Source: Pyrrhoderma lamaoense (Eukaryota; Basidiomycota; Agaricomycetes; Hymenochaetales; Hymenochaetaceae). From it: 64,000 bases of DNA. Position numbers and translations under genes: made by a program. Under the pieces are notes generated by a model. That model was not told the origin of the DNA, searched no databases, and was given only the letters and a program-made list of their open reading frames with translations. The stretch covers positions 1,426,001 to 1,490,000 of the forward strand of contig NBAZ01000006.1 of NCBI GenBank assembly GCA_002794735.1. The letters run 5' to 3'. Of the stretch, positions 47,754-59,383 are shown piece after piece (position 1 is the first letter of the stretch; each line of letters begins with the position of its first letter).

Positions 47754-49487
47754 ATGGCTTCTCCCTTCGTCTCAATCCCTTCTGCCTTTGACCCAACTGC
47801 TCCAAGGTTTGATAGGTCAAAACCTACCTCTCTACTTCGTTTTTTGGATGAGGTTTACAGTCTGGCAGCTCTGGCATACCCCAAAGACCTTAGCCAACTC
47901 AAAAGGCTGCTTGGAAGGTATGTGGATTATGATGTCAAAGAGCTATGGGAATGCCTCCCCCAGTGGCAGGACCCCTCTTCTACACCACAGGAGCTTCGCA
48001 TGGCCATCCTAGACCTTTACCCTGAGCTAGATAAGAGCTCCAGACACTCCTTTGGCGCGCTAGAAACCCTCCTCAAAGCCTCAGCTTCTTCTGACTTCAG
48101 GTCCCCCATGGAGTTTGCTGGGTACAATAGGGACTTTCTACAGCTAAGTACCTCTCTTCTGGCCCAGAATCTAATCTCTCCTATGCAGACTGGCTTGCTC
48201 TACATGCAGGGCTTGCCCCAGTCTCTTAGGAAAGAGGTTGAGTACCAGCTTCACCTCCAGGACCCTTATCATGACCCAGAAGCCCCATATGGCATGTCTG
48301 AGGTCCAGAAAGCGGCAGGCTATGTCCTGGACATGCAGTCTACCCAAACGCTCAAGAATCAGGGCCATCCGAGCCGGCCGAAGTGTCTTTTACCTTCAGT
48401 CTCTCCTCCTACTCCTCATGCCTCTCCTCAGCCTACTCCTTCCACTTCTACTCCTCATAGCGCGATGACCATGCATCGGACGGACTCCAAACCTTTTCCA
48501 GTAGCCTCCCCTGATTCCACAGATTCATCTGAAAGTGGTTTGAGCGATTCAGACGAAGATTTGGATGAAGAATTGCGAGTAGAAGAGGAGGCTCTCTATC
48601 AGGCCAGGAAAAGGCTGCAAGTACTGCTTGCCAACAGAGCAGCTCGCCAGGAAGCCCACCTGGAACCCCCCAAACCTATTCCCCCTCCTCTTCAGACGTT
48701 ATTCGCCCACCTGCCACAGTCTCAGCCGCCTCCAGGTAGTTTTGGGGAAGCTATCTCAAAGAAGGTCTCATGGGCCACCCCAGTTCATACCTTTCTTCCC
48801 TCAGCTCTTCCCCCTGCCTCAGATCGCTTCGGCCGGGCTCGGTACCCCTGCTACTATGCAGACAGTCATTCTACTGACTTGTCTCAGGGCCCAGGCAACT
48901 CTTCTCTCAAGAAAACCCTCAGAAAATGCGTCCAAGAAGACCCCATGTCTCTCACCACCTCCAAGGCCTCATACCCCTCTCCTGGCTCACCTAGCCCCCC
49001 AACCACCTTCTGTGCCCTTCCAGCCAGCACTAGTGCTTCCACAAGCCCCTACACGAGCACCCCTAGCCAACAGATGCTAGAAGAGGACTCTGAGGCGCTC
49101 ATAAGCACCCTTGACATGCCACATGCCCATCAGATGGCATCATGTCCTCCCTTCACCTCTACACCTCTTTCAAAGGCCTTGGACGGCTCGGTCGAAGCTG
49201 GGACACCCCTGGACAAGTCTGAACTACTCTTGGACGAAGTACAAAGGCCCCCGGATCAGCCAATCTCACAGAATTGGCCTCCTTCTCCTGGTACCTCTCC
49301 CAAACCTACCCCCTCATCTCTCCATCTCTCTACACCTCTGGTCGACCCCAGGCTGCCTCCTGAGCAGTCTGTTAACTTCATTGGACCCCTGGCCCACTAC
49401 TCTAGCCGCCTGGGTGCTCCAAATCACCGGACTCCGCCACTAGGTCCTCTACAGTGGCTGCCAAATCATACTAGGCCCCCAGACTGA
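47754..49487 (+). CDS. Gag-like protein of the LTR element
   Basis: 577 residues with no intron. The N-terminal half (SIPSAFDPTAPRFDRSKPTS, LLRFLDEVYSLAALAYPKD, LLGRYVDYDVKELWECLPQW, FGALETLLKAS, LQLSTSLLAQNL, LLYMQGLPQSLRKEVEYQLH) has the helical layout of Gag capsid proteins in basidiomycete Ty3/gypsy elements. The second half is Pro/Ser-rich with an acidic stretch (ESGLSDSDEDLDEELRVEEE) next to a short coiled coil. I see no CCHC zinc knuckle, protease motif or polymerase. The frame is intact, which fits selection for, or recent activity of, a gag-only element. Upstream short open frames precede it in the leader. Confidence 0.7.
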   Translation: MASPFVSIPSAFDPTAPRFDRSKPTSLLRFLDEVYSLAALAYPKDLSQLKRLLGRYVDYDVKELWECLPQWQDPSSTPQELRMAILDLYPELDKSSRHSFGALETLLKASASSDFRSPMEFAGYNRDFLQLSTSLLAQNLISPMQTGLLYMQGLPQSLRKEVEYQLHLQDPYHDPEAPYGMSEVQKAAGYVLDMQSTQTLKNQGHPSRPKCLLPSVSPPTPHASPQPTPSTSTPHSAMTMHRTDSKPFPVASPDSTDSSESGLSDSDEDLDEELRVEEEALYQARKRLQVLLANRAARQEAHLEPPKPIPPPLQTLFAHLPQSQPPPGSFGEAISKKVSWATPVHTFLPSALPPASDRFGRARYPCYYADSHSTDLSQGPGNSSLKKTLRKCVQEDPMSLTTSKASYPSPGSPSPPTTFCALPASTSASTSPYTSTPSQQMLEEDSEALISTLDMPHAHQMASCPPFTSTPLSKALDGSVEAGTPLDKSELLLDEVQRPPDQPISQNWPPSPGTSPKPTPSSLHLSTPLVDPRLPPEQSVNFIGPLAHYSSRLGAPNHRTPPLGPLQWLPNHTRPPD

Positions 49488-49783
49488 CCTATTGGACTTT
49501 CCCCTTTTCCCCCTTCGCAAAAATACCCCTTTTTACTTATTTAACTTCATATTTCATTAGTTCTTACTTCTATCTTGACTTATGCACCCTTATCCTGGCC
49601 GCTTTTAAAGACTTTTGGCTCCTTTCGGCCCATCTCTTCTTATGCTCTATGCCATATGCCCCCCCCCTCATCTTATATGCCTTATTCTCTTATTTCTTAA
49701 TATCCCCTTCACATTCCCACTTTCCTATGACACCCCCTGATTACAGGACAAGTGGGGACACTTGTGCTAAAGTTCCCGGGGGA

Positions 49784-50522
49784 TGTAGGACCAGCTAAGT
49801 GTTTGGCCGGTCGTAGTGCATTTATAATGCACTTTCTAACTCGCCCGAGAAGTCCATTGCTACTACTCGGCCGCGCGCCTCCTTCATTTCCCTTACTATT
49901 TAGCTTCACTTTCTACTCTTACTCGAGGGCAGGGTTCGTTTATACGACCCCCTCGTTTCTGATAGCTTAAACCCTTCGTCCAGCGGCATATAGCCACCTG
50001 GACACCATGCTTTCCTTATTATCTAACCTTTATCTCGCGTTTTGATATATAAGCCTCCAGACTTGAGGCCGTAGTTAATCAATTAGTTCCCACTCAATCC
50101 CCAGTCTATTCACCCCCCCCCCCCGAGTAGCTCTCTACTAGTCTCCTGTACTCTTGGTCTACTTCTCTACTGCTTTATTAGGCTGCCCGGGCGCGCTCGT
50201 AACGCTCTGACCGTACTGCAGGCCGTCCGGGCGGACTGAAATACATACACTTTTACCTCAAAACTACAGCCTCGGTCGGGGCTCTGTTTATACGTTTCTA
50301 CTACTTTTACTGGTCTGTGAAGTCTCAGCTTGCCTCAAGGTCTCTACCAGTCTCTACGGTCCGACCGAGATCTCGGCCGGACGGCCGAGGTCGAGTATCT
50401 CGCTATTTAGCCCCCAAATCTTAGCCTGAGCATCGTGTCTGGTGTAGGCAGACTCTAAACCCCACGTCCTCGCCACTAAATACAACACCAAGGTCAAAAT
50501 CTGACCAAAAGTTTAGTTTTCA
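49784..50522 (+). repeat. 3' long terminal repeat
   Basis: About 739 bases. It is almost the same as the 5' LTR except for a roughly 30-base difference before the poly-C run and scattered substitutions. It ends TTTAGTTTTCA immediately before the ATG of the downstream gene (the first A of the duplication, 50523, precedes TGC). Confidence 0.9.
50046..50053 (+). promoter_or_regulatory. LTR TATA box upstream of the secreted-protein gene
   Basis: TATATAAG in the 3' LTR, about 470 bases upstream of the next gene's ATG. From here to that ATG I find no other ATG, so a transcript started here could use the gene's own start. Confidence 0.5.
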
Positions 50523-50526
50523 ATGC
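50523..50526. repeat. Target-site duplication, right (ATGC), containing the gene's start codon
   Basis: ATGC here matches 46524-46527. Its ATG is the start codon of the following gene. Confidence 0.7.
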
Positions 50527-52800
50527 TTTTTAAACTAAGTTTAACTATCATTATACTAGCAAATATATCTTTGGCGGTCAATTATTGGGATGCGCCATGC
50601 TTCCAAGGATCCTGTACTTATGAGATACCAGCATCTTCCAAATCTTTGCAAGGAGATATTGTTATTGTGAGTAATCACTGACTGCTAACAACACCATCTC
50701 TCTTGATTACTATCTTGTTGTGTGTAGCAAGGTTCTTCTGCTGCGATATCTGATATTTCTCCGGTATCTGGATGGGAAATTTTGGACTGCTTGGAAACAT
50801 CCACCAGACATGATGTCCGAATGGTATGCTCTGGTGATGAATCCGACTGCTCGCATCTTTTCCAAAATGGAGCGGAGCACACTGTCGTTCGTCTCCCTGA
50901 GAATGTGCGCTCTAACTTCTCTAAAGATAGTATATATGAGCACTAGCTGATATGTATTGATAAGTGTGGTAGTATGCCTTTCGCCCGAGTATCCAACGCA
51001 AAAGTTTCAGAAAACCAGGAGTTACCGTCACGACTCAAGACAAGATTAATGCGGAGGGATGGCTCACTGCCTACTGTTCACAGTATCTCATTAGATCCTA
51101 AGTTCAATCAACCATCAGACTCTCCGTAAGTATTTGGATATCAACTAAGCTATATTGATAATGAATTTTCTTTTTTTTAGTCATGGAGAAATCAGATTCC
51201 ATGTTTTAGCTTCATCAAATCCAGAGCTCTTTGAAAACGAGATGCTGGCAACCCATAGATCTCAGCTTATCCAGCGTGGAATAATCGGGGACCAGATAGC
51301 AGGGATGATTGACTGTGAATTATAATTTTCTTTATCTTCAGATATTCGACTAGCTCACGTATAATTTCTTAGTCATCGAAGCCCTTAGCAACTCTGATGA
51401 CGGAAACACTATATCGTTTAACAAGACCCAGTTCTTCCCTGTTGATTGGGATGAGCAACTTAATCTGTTTAACTCCTCAGTCACATGTGGAAGTGGCGAT
51501 GTCGATGCTCAAATTAGCGTTGATGTGAACCCCAAGCTTAATGGCAACATATCTATGCACTTCGTTGCTGTAGGAACTTTGAGCCCTGTGCACCTTGAAG
51601 AATTTGGCGTCTCGGCTTGTATGAGTTACTCGCATCATATACTACGATATGGCTTCTAATCGTCTTGTGATTACAGTAATGTCGTTAGAGCTTGATGGAT
51701 CTCTGAATATTACTGCGAATGTACAAGTAAGTGATACCTAGACATTAGACCGACAGTAATGACTGACTAAATCGAAGGGCGATTTAAGTACTGGTAGACA
51801 GACGTTGGTCACTATCCCACTTGAGGGCCTAGCATTCTCAGTGCCAGGGTATGTTTCTTTACAAGACATACTGTTTTGTTTTGTTGATATCGAGATCCAT
51901 AATAAGAATTGTCACAGTGGGACCCGTGCTCAACTTAGATGCCGAAGCGGACACAGCACTTGATGTCAATATGGACTTAGGTGTTGGTATGTCCTATAGT
52001 GCCAGCAACCTCCAGTTCGCTTTCCCATCGTCTGAGTTGCAAGGTGTGAACAGGAGCGTAACACCCGGAGATACACGTAAGTCCGCTTACTAGCATTAAG
52101 AACTACATTCAAAATTCTGATTGCTGTGTCAAAATTAGCTCTTAAACTATCGGTTAGTCCTGGTGTGCAATCGTTAGCCACAGTTACCGCGCACATTATA
52201 CCATCGGTAAGATATATATATCTAAGTTCTTAAATCTAGCTGAACTTGAGGTCGCTTTCGTACAGTTGGATATCGAAGTTAGTGCCTTCGATGAAGCAGA
52301 AGCAGGAGTTTTCCTTGACTTTGATACATCTGCTACTCTGGATTTATCATTGAATACGGATGCGAGTGGGGCAGTCGACAGTATAGGACAGACAACCAAC
52401 GCAAATGGTGTTAGTGGATGTATCGATGCTAAAGCTGGCTTTAGCGTTACTCCTGGAGTCAGGGCATCAGTGTCTAATCTCTTTAGTGGTGGTTTAAGTA
52501 TATCCATCTTATCCGATGATTTCACTTTATTCCAGGTTTGTCGTTCTTGCTGTTTGATAATATGGCTGTGATGCTAATTTTCTGGTTGGCTGATAGGAGT
52601 GCCTTCCTGCGGCTTCAGAATCTAACGTGAATGCCAAGACGGAAGCTAAAACTGATAATTTAAGTACAAACCTTTCCGTGAAAGCTTCAAATTCTTCTTC
52701 CCTACAATGTCTTGCCGGCAGCATAACAGCACCAGTCTCAGTAATTAATCAAATCATATCGGTCTCAAGGTATTGTAAACAACATTTTATTGACTTATAG
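50523..52800 (+). CDS. Large secreted beta-repeat protein, paralog 2 (start abuts an LTR)
   Basis: The signal peptide MLFKLSLTIIILANISLA is followed by NYWDAPCFQGSCTYEI, matching paralog 1. About ten short introns join cleanly, giving SGWEILDCLETSTRHDV, CSHLFQNGAEHTVVRLPEN, RVSNAKVSENQELPSRLK, DWDEQLNLFNSSVTC, LNLDAEADTALDVNMDLGVG, LKLSVSPGVQSLATV, FLDFDTSATLDLSLNTDASG and GCIDAKAGFSVTPG. Unlike paralog 1 I see no frameshift. The repeated alternating Asp/Ala/Ser/Thr and hydrophobic pattern suggests stacked beta strands; I know no catalytic motif. It probably ends at the TAG at 52798, or in a further small exon. The gene lies head-on to the FAD oxidase gene at 53280, and its original promoter is displaced by the retroelement. 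Confidence 0.72.
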
Positions 52801-53279
52801 AGAAAACTCACTTTCTCTTACTAAGCTTTAACAGCGACTGAATAATGAAACCATAGTCCTATTTTTCCTTATCCATGAGTTTCCATATCTTTCTGCACGT
52901 ATTCCACCATCAGGATAGAAAAGGCCTAGCCTGATCAGCATAGATTTTACAGTTTGATACAGAAAATGTACTGATATATGTAATAATTGGATGCTACAGA
53001 TGGTTACAGAAAGTCTTCAGTATTGGAACTCAATCGGGATTCCTCACATAGTATAATTTGCACGGCAAGAATACATTTCTAACATTTACTCTGAAAGAGT
53101 CTTTTATATTAATCTTGTGTCTTCCCTACCTATAAAATCAAAATACCGGTTCACATAAAGCAGGATCTAGCTATTCCGACATAATTGCCACAAGTAGAGA
53201 CACGCCATGATGAAGTGTACTTAACACAGACTGTTACCATCTCCCAAGATTTTACATTTATAACATATCGATCGAATTT
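52801..53279. other. Spacer between convergent genes
   Basis: AT-rich and non-coding as far as I can see; it holds the 3' ends of two convergent genes. Nothing else is supportable. Confidence 0.5.
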
Positions 53280-55397
53280 CTAGAGATATTGGATGGCGAA
53301 GACTTTTTGTAACCATCCGTATAAGCCGAGCAACAACGTATTGCTCTCGCCTTGAGAGAACGTGAATTTCCATCCACCTGCAAGGTCCATAACACCATCC
53401 GGATCTATCTTAGCTTTAAGTGCCTGGAGTGTCACTACGTTGTCTCCGTAGATATCTTCAAGAGAAGTTCCATGGACCGCGTAGTTTCCATATACTGCTG
53501 CATCTTCGACGTCCTGTCCCTGTTCAATAGCAGCAGCTTTGATTGTTGCTGCGCTATCCCTGACGAGATCAAGGAAGTAGTCGTCTGCTGAAAGAGATAG
53601 CCATGCATAATAGATATTCAGAGGACGGAGACCTCGGTTGCGAGAGGGTGGGTAAGCAGAGTTCGATCCGTGAGTGAAAAGTGAGTCGATAAATGGTTCG
53701 ACATCGTAAGAAATAAAAAATCCAGATCGATGAACTGTGTTTTTATGGGCACCTCGGGCCTTATCAAAGTACTATTGAGTGGCTTGTTCGGAAATCAGTA
53801 GATTTATACTCACTATAGTCTCATTAAGAATAACGACCATTATCTCTGGAGTGAAGTTCTCCACTGTTATAGTATTGAATACCCCACTTATAAGTGATAT
53901 TCAACATAGGCGCAAACTGCATATATACTCTGAACGTACCGCATTCCAGATGTCGCCTGTGAAGGAGTGGCAGCAATCAACTCCTTGAATGAGCGAGTTG
54001 ATACATCTTTCCAGGCGTGAGCAACTTCTAGGAAGGAGTCGAATATTCCTACTGGAGGTTCGAGGCCGTCATAAAAGAGATTTAATGTAATACCTGGCTG
54101 TACGAAAGTGAATTATTATGGTTCTCACGTCAAATTCAGTATTACTTACATGACCTATTAGAACGTTGAAACCAACGATTATGGCTGCTTTGGGGTCGGT
54201 ACAATTGATGGAAAAGTTGGCGGTCGCAGCTGAGATAGCATCGAATTTATCTCCAGTATATGTGAGCAGCCCACCCCAAACTTGGGTTTGTGGGTGCGTT
54301 TCGAGGGTAAATTTGGTAACGATTCCCTGTACGAGAATCTATTAAAAAGAGAGGATGGGGAAAAATAGAGAACAAAAACTAACAAAGTTATTGAAGCCAC
54401 CCTAATTCGCGAAGTAAGTCTCGCCTTTTTAGGTTTAAATATTCGTTTACGTACCTTCAAGCCAAAAAATAGATCGGGATCTGAAGACGATGTAACTGTT
54501 GTTACTGTTCCATTTGGCAGCACAAGTTCAAATTCTTTAACGGTATCGACTGCCAAGCCATATTGGTTCGTCTTGTATGAATAGCCTTAGGGTAGCATAC
54601 GCATGTACTGGTTAGATTGCCTCTATAATAAAGAGTAAAAACAAATAGGTAGCGCACCTCCACCGAGGATAAATCCGGCAACTCCAACTCCGGGGACCCG
54701 GCCGCCAACAACGTTAACATTATACTGGTCTAAAGCGTCGTATACATCATCCCAGATCAATCCAGCTCCTAATAACACTGTTCCCGAATCGGCATCGTAA
54801 ATGATGTCGTCGAATTTAGTCATAGATATGTGCACCCCTTCGGTTGAAGAAAATCCAGCATTAGCTGTATGTCCTCCACCTTTAACCTATGTAATGAATA
54901 AGAACAATAAGTGTTTAATATAGATTAAAAATAGCATAAATAGGTACACACTGCAAATGGTGTGCCCGTAGATCTAACGATTTGTAACTGCAGGATTAAT
55001 GCTCTGTCAGAAATTCCCGATTGGGGAAAGAACGAGAGTAGCATTCAGAGTGGTACTTACAATAACACCAACATCTTCGACTGTCCCTGGACGAACAGAG
55101 CAAGCAGACTGCTGTGTACTTGAGCTTGCCCAGTGGCGAATGTCAGATTTATAAGATGAGGAATTGCTCGCTGGATCAAACAGTCAGCAAAGTCGTTAAT
55201 ACGGAGGAACGTATCACTAGACACTTACAAGAATAGTTGACCTCTGAAGCGTTACTGATGCTCAATGCAATTTGATCACAGGCGAGCGTGTAGTCAGTTG
55301 CATGGGAGTGGGATCCCTCACTAACGAGTGATGCTTTGGAGCTCAGGAAGAGAGTGAACAGGGATAAAACTCCTAACACTCTGTGAGTGGTAGCCAT
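53280..55397 (-). CDS. Berberine-bridge-type FAD-linked oxidase, copy 1 (apparently intact)
   Basis: Secreted flavoprotein oxidases of this family oxidise sugars, alkaloids or polyketides with O2. The signal peptide (MATTHRVLGVLSLFTLFLS) starts at 55397. Many short exons join in phase: WASSSTQQSACSVRPGTVED, LQIVRSTGTPFAVKGGGHT (the GGGH histidine is the likely FAD attachment site), DDVYDALDQYNVNVVGGRVP, GVGVAGFILGGGYS, SSDPDLFFGLKGGFNNFGIV, TKFTLETHPQTQVWGGLL and PGITLNLFYDG. The C-terminal BBE-like part has YGDNVVTLQALKAKIDPDGV. The second FAD-linking cysteine of classic BBE enzymes is not evident (GGGYS). The stop used by copies 2 and 3 after GGWKFT(F/S)A is lost (TAA to CAA), adding about 29 residues. 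The substrate is unknown. Confidence 0.85.
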
Positions 55398-56809
55398 GGT
55401 TGCAAGGCAAGTTGGTTATAGAGATAACTGAGATCCCTGTAATATATTTCTCCCCATATTCTTGCATTTTATACAACCCTTCCCCACCTATCGTTGAATG
55501 GATAACTCTCCGGCTGCAACAAAATTCCGGAGCATTCTGTATATAGAGAGCGAAAATGTCATATGCTGAAATAGATGGTGATTGTCTCACTGTCACCCAG
55601 TCAAGGCTGTTTTTAAACTGAGCCTTGATTTCAAGTTATGAGAGGAAAAATCATTACTTAGTTTCGAAAACCAACGAACTATTAAAATACCTGGACCCTC
55701 CCTCCCTCAGCCGAACCTCGCACTAGGCTCTTCTGATATAAAATTAAAATACATTTTTCACACACAAATCAATATAAGAATGCTACAGATAAACTACTGT
55801 TGAATGTCAGTTCGTACAGTAATAAGTACAAACAACGATTAACACATAGACATCTGACTGTTGAACGATAGCCGCGGCGGACGATAGTGATGGAGTACGA
55901 AAGAAGAGAGTTCTAGAACTTGTGTGGCATCCGTATGAGGGGCATTAAACTTCTTCGAAAGCTGTGATGTAACTAGATTCTTCAGTGTACTCGATCTAAT
56001 GAAACGATCCTTCTACCTGTTTTGCTCTTGTCTCTCAGTAGATAAATCAGGAATCTCTTATGTACGAAAGATTGATATGTGAAGCTTGGGAAAGATAAAT
56101 AGACAAACATCCTAGAGATCTTCTCCATATTTTCTTATTCAGATTTCTGGCTTCCATTCAGGCAGCAGCTTCTCTCCAATAAATATAGTTTGATTTGACC
56201 CATGAACCCAATACATGCAGCCCGAATGTCAGCTTAATCAAGTCATAGACTGCATCATCGAGTCTGTATGGCTACTTAACGTATGAAAAATGCTACAAAC
56301 GTGGGGAAAAAATCGTAAAAAACTTACACAACTGCGATATTTCTATTGTAATAGTTTGCATTATTGACATTACTGCCAGACGTAACGAGTAGTAGTAATA
56401 AAGTGTTACATAATGCACTCGGTTCTACTATCCTAATACTAGCAAAACCGCATTCGGTAGCTAAAAACTGAGATGAATACGCTAACAAAGACCCTATAGT
56501 AACCCTAGTATTATCACGAAATTTCAAATACAGATACTTTTCTAACATTCATACTGAAAGATTTTATCATTTTAAAATATAGTCTGTCCTGTAGTCAGAA
56601 GACCGATTTACTAAGAGCAGGAGCTAGCTCTTATGTCGTCTTAGTTACAGGTAGAGATATACTGTGATAAACCTTACTAATATCATAGTCAAACTTTGTT
56701 ACGTACACACGAGAATTTACATTGTTAGTATAATGATCAAAATATACAGGATAGCGAAGACTTCTTGTAATCATCTGTAGTTGCAAAGCAAAAACGTAGC
56801 GCTTTTGCC
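55398..56809. other. Intergenic interval, partly duplicated
   Basis: No gene. It contains the promoter of copy 1. Parts resemble sequence downstream of copy 3: GATGGAGTAC near 55889 and 63146, and GTTTTGCTCTTGTCTCTC near 56020 and 63519. The promoter and upstream sequence were therefore duplicated together with the oxidase genes. Confidence 0.55.
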
Positions 56810-58842
56810 TTAAGCAAACGTGAATTTCCATCCGCCTGCAAGGTCCATTACGCCGTCCGGATCTATCTTAACATTGAGAGCCTGGAGTGTCGCTACATTG
56901 TCTCCGTAGATATCTTCAAGAGAAGTTCCATGGACCGCGTAGTTTCCGTATACTGCTGCATTTTCGACATCTTGTCCTTGCTCAATAGCGGCAGATTTGA
57001 TTGTTGCTGCGCTATCTCTGACGAGATCGAAGAAGTAATCGTCCGCTGAGGAAAAAACCCACGCATAGTAGATATTGAGAGGACGGAGACCACGGCTGCG
57101 AGATGGTGGGTATGCGGAGTTTGATCCGTGAGTGAAAAGAGAGTCGATAAATGGTTCGACATCGTAAGAAATAAACGTTCCGGATGACAGGACAGTATTA
57201 ATATGGGCACCTCGGGCCTTATCAAAGCCTTGTTAAGTAGTTTACATGGATTGGGAAGCATTAAGATTATACTCACTATAGTCTCGTTGAGGATAACTTC
57301 CATTATCTCTGGAGTGAAGTTCTCGACTGTGACAGTGTTAAATACTCCACTTATGAGTGATACTTAGTATAGGCCTAAACTACATCTACACTTCGAACGT
57401 ACCGCAATCCAGATGTCGCCTGTGAAGGAGTGGCAGCGATTAAGTCCTTGAAAGAGCGAGTTGATACATCACTCGTGAAATGAGCAACTTCTAGGAATGA
57501 ATCAAATATCCCTTCTGGCGCTTCGGGGCCGTCATAAAATAGATTTAGGGTGATACCTGGCTGAACAGAAATAAATGGCTAGAGTCCTCATATTATAAAA
57601 AGATCACTTACTACACCTACTAAGACGTTGAAACCAACGATTATAGCTGCTTTGGGGTCAGTACAATTGATGGAAAAGTTGGCAGTTGCAGCTGAGATAG
57701 CATCGAATTTATCTCTAGTGTATGTGAGCAGCCCACCCCAAACTTGGGCTTGTGAGTGAGTTTCCAATGTAAATCTGGTAACAATCCCCTATAGGAAGAT
57801 GATTAATGGAGAGGATGGGGAAAAATAGGGAACAAATACTAACAAAGTTATTGAAGCCACCCTATTATGCGAAGTAAGTACACCCTTTTGTATATAAATA
57901 TTCGTTTACGTACCTTCAAGCCGAAAAATAGATCGGGATCTGAAGACGATGTAACTGTTGTTACTGTTCCATTTGGCAGCACAAGTTCAAATTCTTTGAC
58001 AGTATCGACCGCCAAGCCGTATTGGTTCGTCTTGTATGAATAACCTATAAGGACGAATATATACTAAATCTCTATATTGAAGAGTAGAAAAAAATAGATA
58101 GCGCACCTCCACCGAGGATGAATCCAGCAACTCCAACTCCGGGAACCCGGCCGCCAACAACATTAACATTATATTGGTCTAGAGCGTCGTATACATCATC
58201 CCAGATCAATCCAACTCCTAATACTACTGTTCCGAGTTGGCGTCGTAAACGACATCGTCGAATTTGACCATAGATATGTGCACCCCTTCCGTTGAAGAAA
58301 AGCCTTGATTAGCTGTATGCCTCCACCTTTGACCTATGTAGTGTATAATAAGGATTAATGATGATATAGATTTAATACATTATCTCTTGACAAGTACTAA
58401 CTGCAAATGGAGTGCCTGTAGATCCAACAATTTGTAACTGTAGGATTATTGCTCTATCAGAAACCCTCGTATGAAGGAAGAACGAGAATAGCAGTCGAAG
58501 TTGCACTTACAATAACACCAACATCTTCGACTGTCCCTGGACGAACAGAGCAAGCAGACTGCTGTGTACTCGAGCTTGCCCAGTGGCGGATGTCAGAGTT
58601 ATATGATGTGGCGTTGGTCACTGATCAAGCAGTCAGAAACACCATCAATAAGAGGGTACTGCTGGTTAATTACAAGGATAGTTGACTTCTGAAGCATTAC
58701 TGATGCTCGATGCAATTTGATCGCAGACAGCCGTGTAATCAGTTGCACGGGAGTGAATGCTCTCGATAAACGGTGATGCTTTGGAGCTTAGAAAGAGAGT
58801 GAACAAGGATGCAAATCCAAACACTCTGTGAGTGGCAGTCAT
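56810..58842 (-). pseudogene. Berberine-bridge-type FAD oxidase, copy 2, two one-base deletions
   Basis: The signal peptide (MTATHRVFGFASLFTLFLS, ATG 58842) and nearly all exons of copy 1 are present, including VVGGRVPGVGVAG, FELVLPNGTVTTV and a C-terminus ending GGWKFTFA. The exon encoding the FAD-binding loop is broken twice. Around 58317-58322 a base is missing in GGxHTAN (GGAGGCATAC where copies 1 and 3 have GGAGGACATAC), and around 58232-58236 a base is missing in the DSGT codons (TCGGAACAG against TCGGGAACAG in copy 1). Net frame is not restored. It is either a young pseudogene or an assembly/sequencing artefact in short homopolymers. Confidence 0.75.
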
Positions 58843-59383
58843 GATTTCAAGGCGGTCTAGGAAAGCGGGCTATTGAAATGTCTGAGAACCCAGTAGAGTA
58901 TTTCTCCTCATCTTCTTGCTTTTTATCCAACTCTCAACTCTCCCCCTCCCTTATAGTTAATTGTAAAACCCGCCGGCTGCAACAAAATCCCGAAGTGTTC
59001 TGTATATCGTTGTGGCGGAATGTCATCATACTGGGATAGATGTTGATGGTCTTTCTATCACCCAGTCGAGTCCGTTTTTAAACTGAAACTCGAATTCAAA
59101 TTTAAAGAGGAGAAGTCGTTACTCAGTTGGTCAAAGTAACAAAATACATAGATACTTGTGACCCTCCCCCTCTCAGTTGAACTCCACACCTCAGCCCTTC
59201 TAATTTGCATTTGAACCACACTTTCGGTGCGATTTGTTATGGGATGTTCATTTATCAAGTCAAAACAGGGGTGCACTGGGTCGACTATTGCTTAACATCG
59301 GTTCGCACAGTGTACGGATAAACAAAAATTAATGCATAGATATCCGACTATCACGCATACTGATAGTAAAACTATTTTTTTGT
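58843..59383. other. Intergenic, promoter of oxidase copy 2 and duplicated DNA
   Basis: No gene. Sequence before the start of copy 2 resembles that before copies 1 and 3 (CAACAAAATyCCG near 58980 and 55517, and a TATCACCCAGTC stretch near 59056), consistent with unit duplication. Confidence 0.5.

Larger units (their letters stand above)
46528..50522 (+). mobile_element. Gag-only LTR retrotransposon (TR-GAG-like, non-autonomous)
   Basis: Two highly similar LTRs (TGTAGG...TTTTCA) bound a 2,488-base interior and are flanked by a 4-base duplication. The interior holds a primer-binding-like site two bases after the 5' LTR, one long open frame (47754-49487) resembling a retroelement Gag, and a purine tract (GGGGGA) just before the 3' LTR. 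I see no protease, reverse transcriptase, RNase H or integrase frame on either strand. The element therefore needs another element's enzymes to move. The LTRs differ by a small number of substitutions and a short indel around the poly-C run, so insertion looks recent. The 4-base duplication suits a Ty3/gypsy-type integrase. Confidence 0.85.

Noticed and set aside
48171..48368. Possible antisense gene inside the Gag frame
   Set aside because: Short and fully contained in the intact Gag coding sequence; no independent support.
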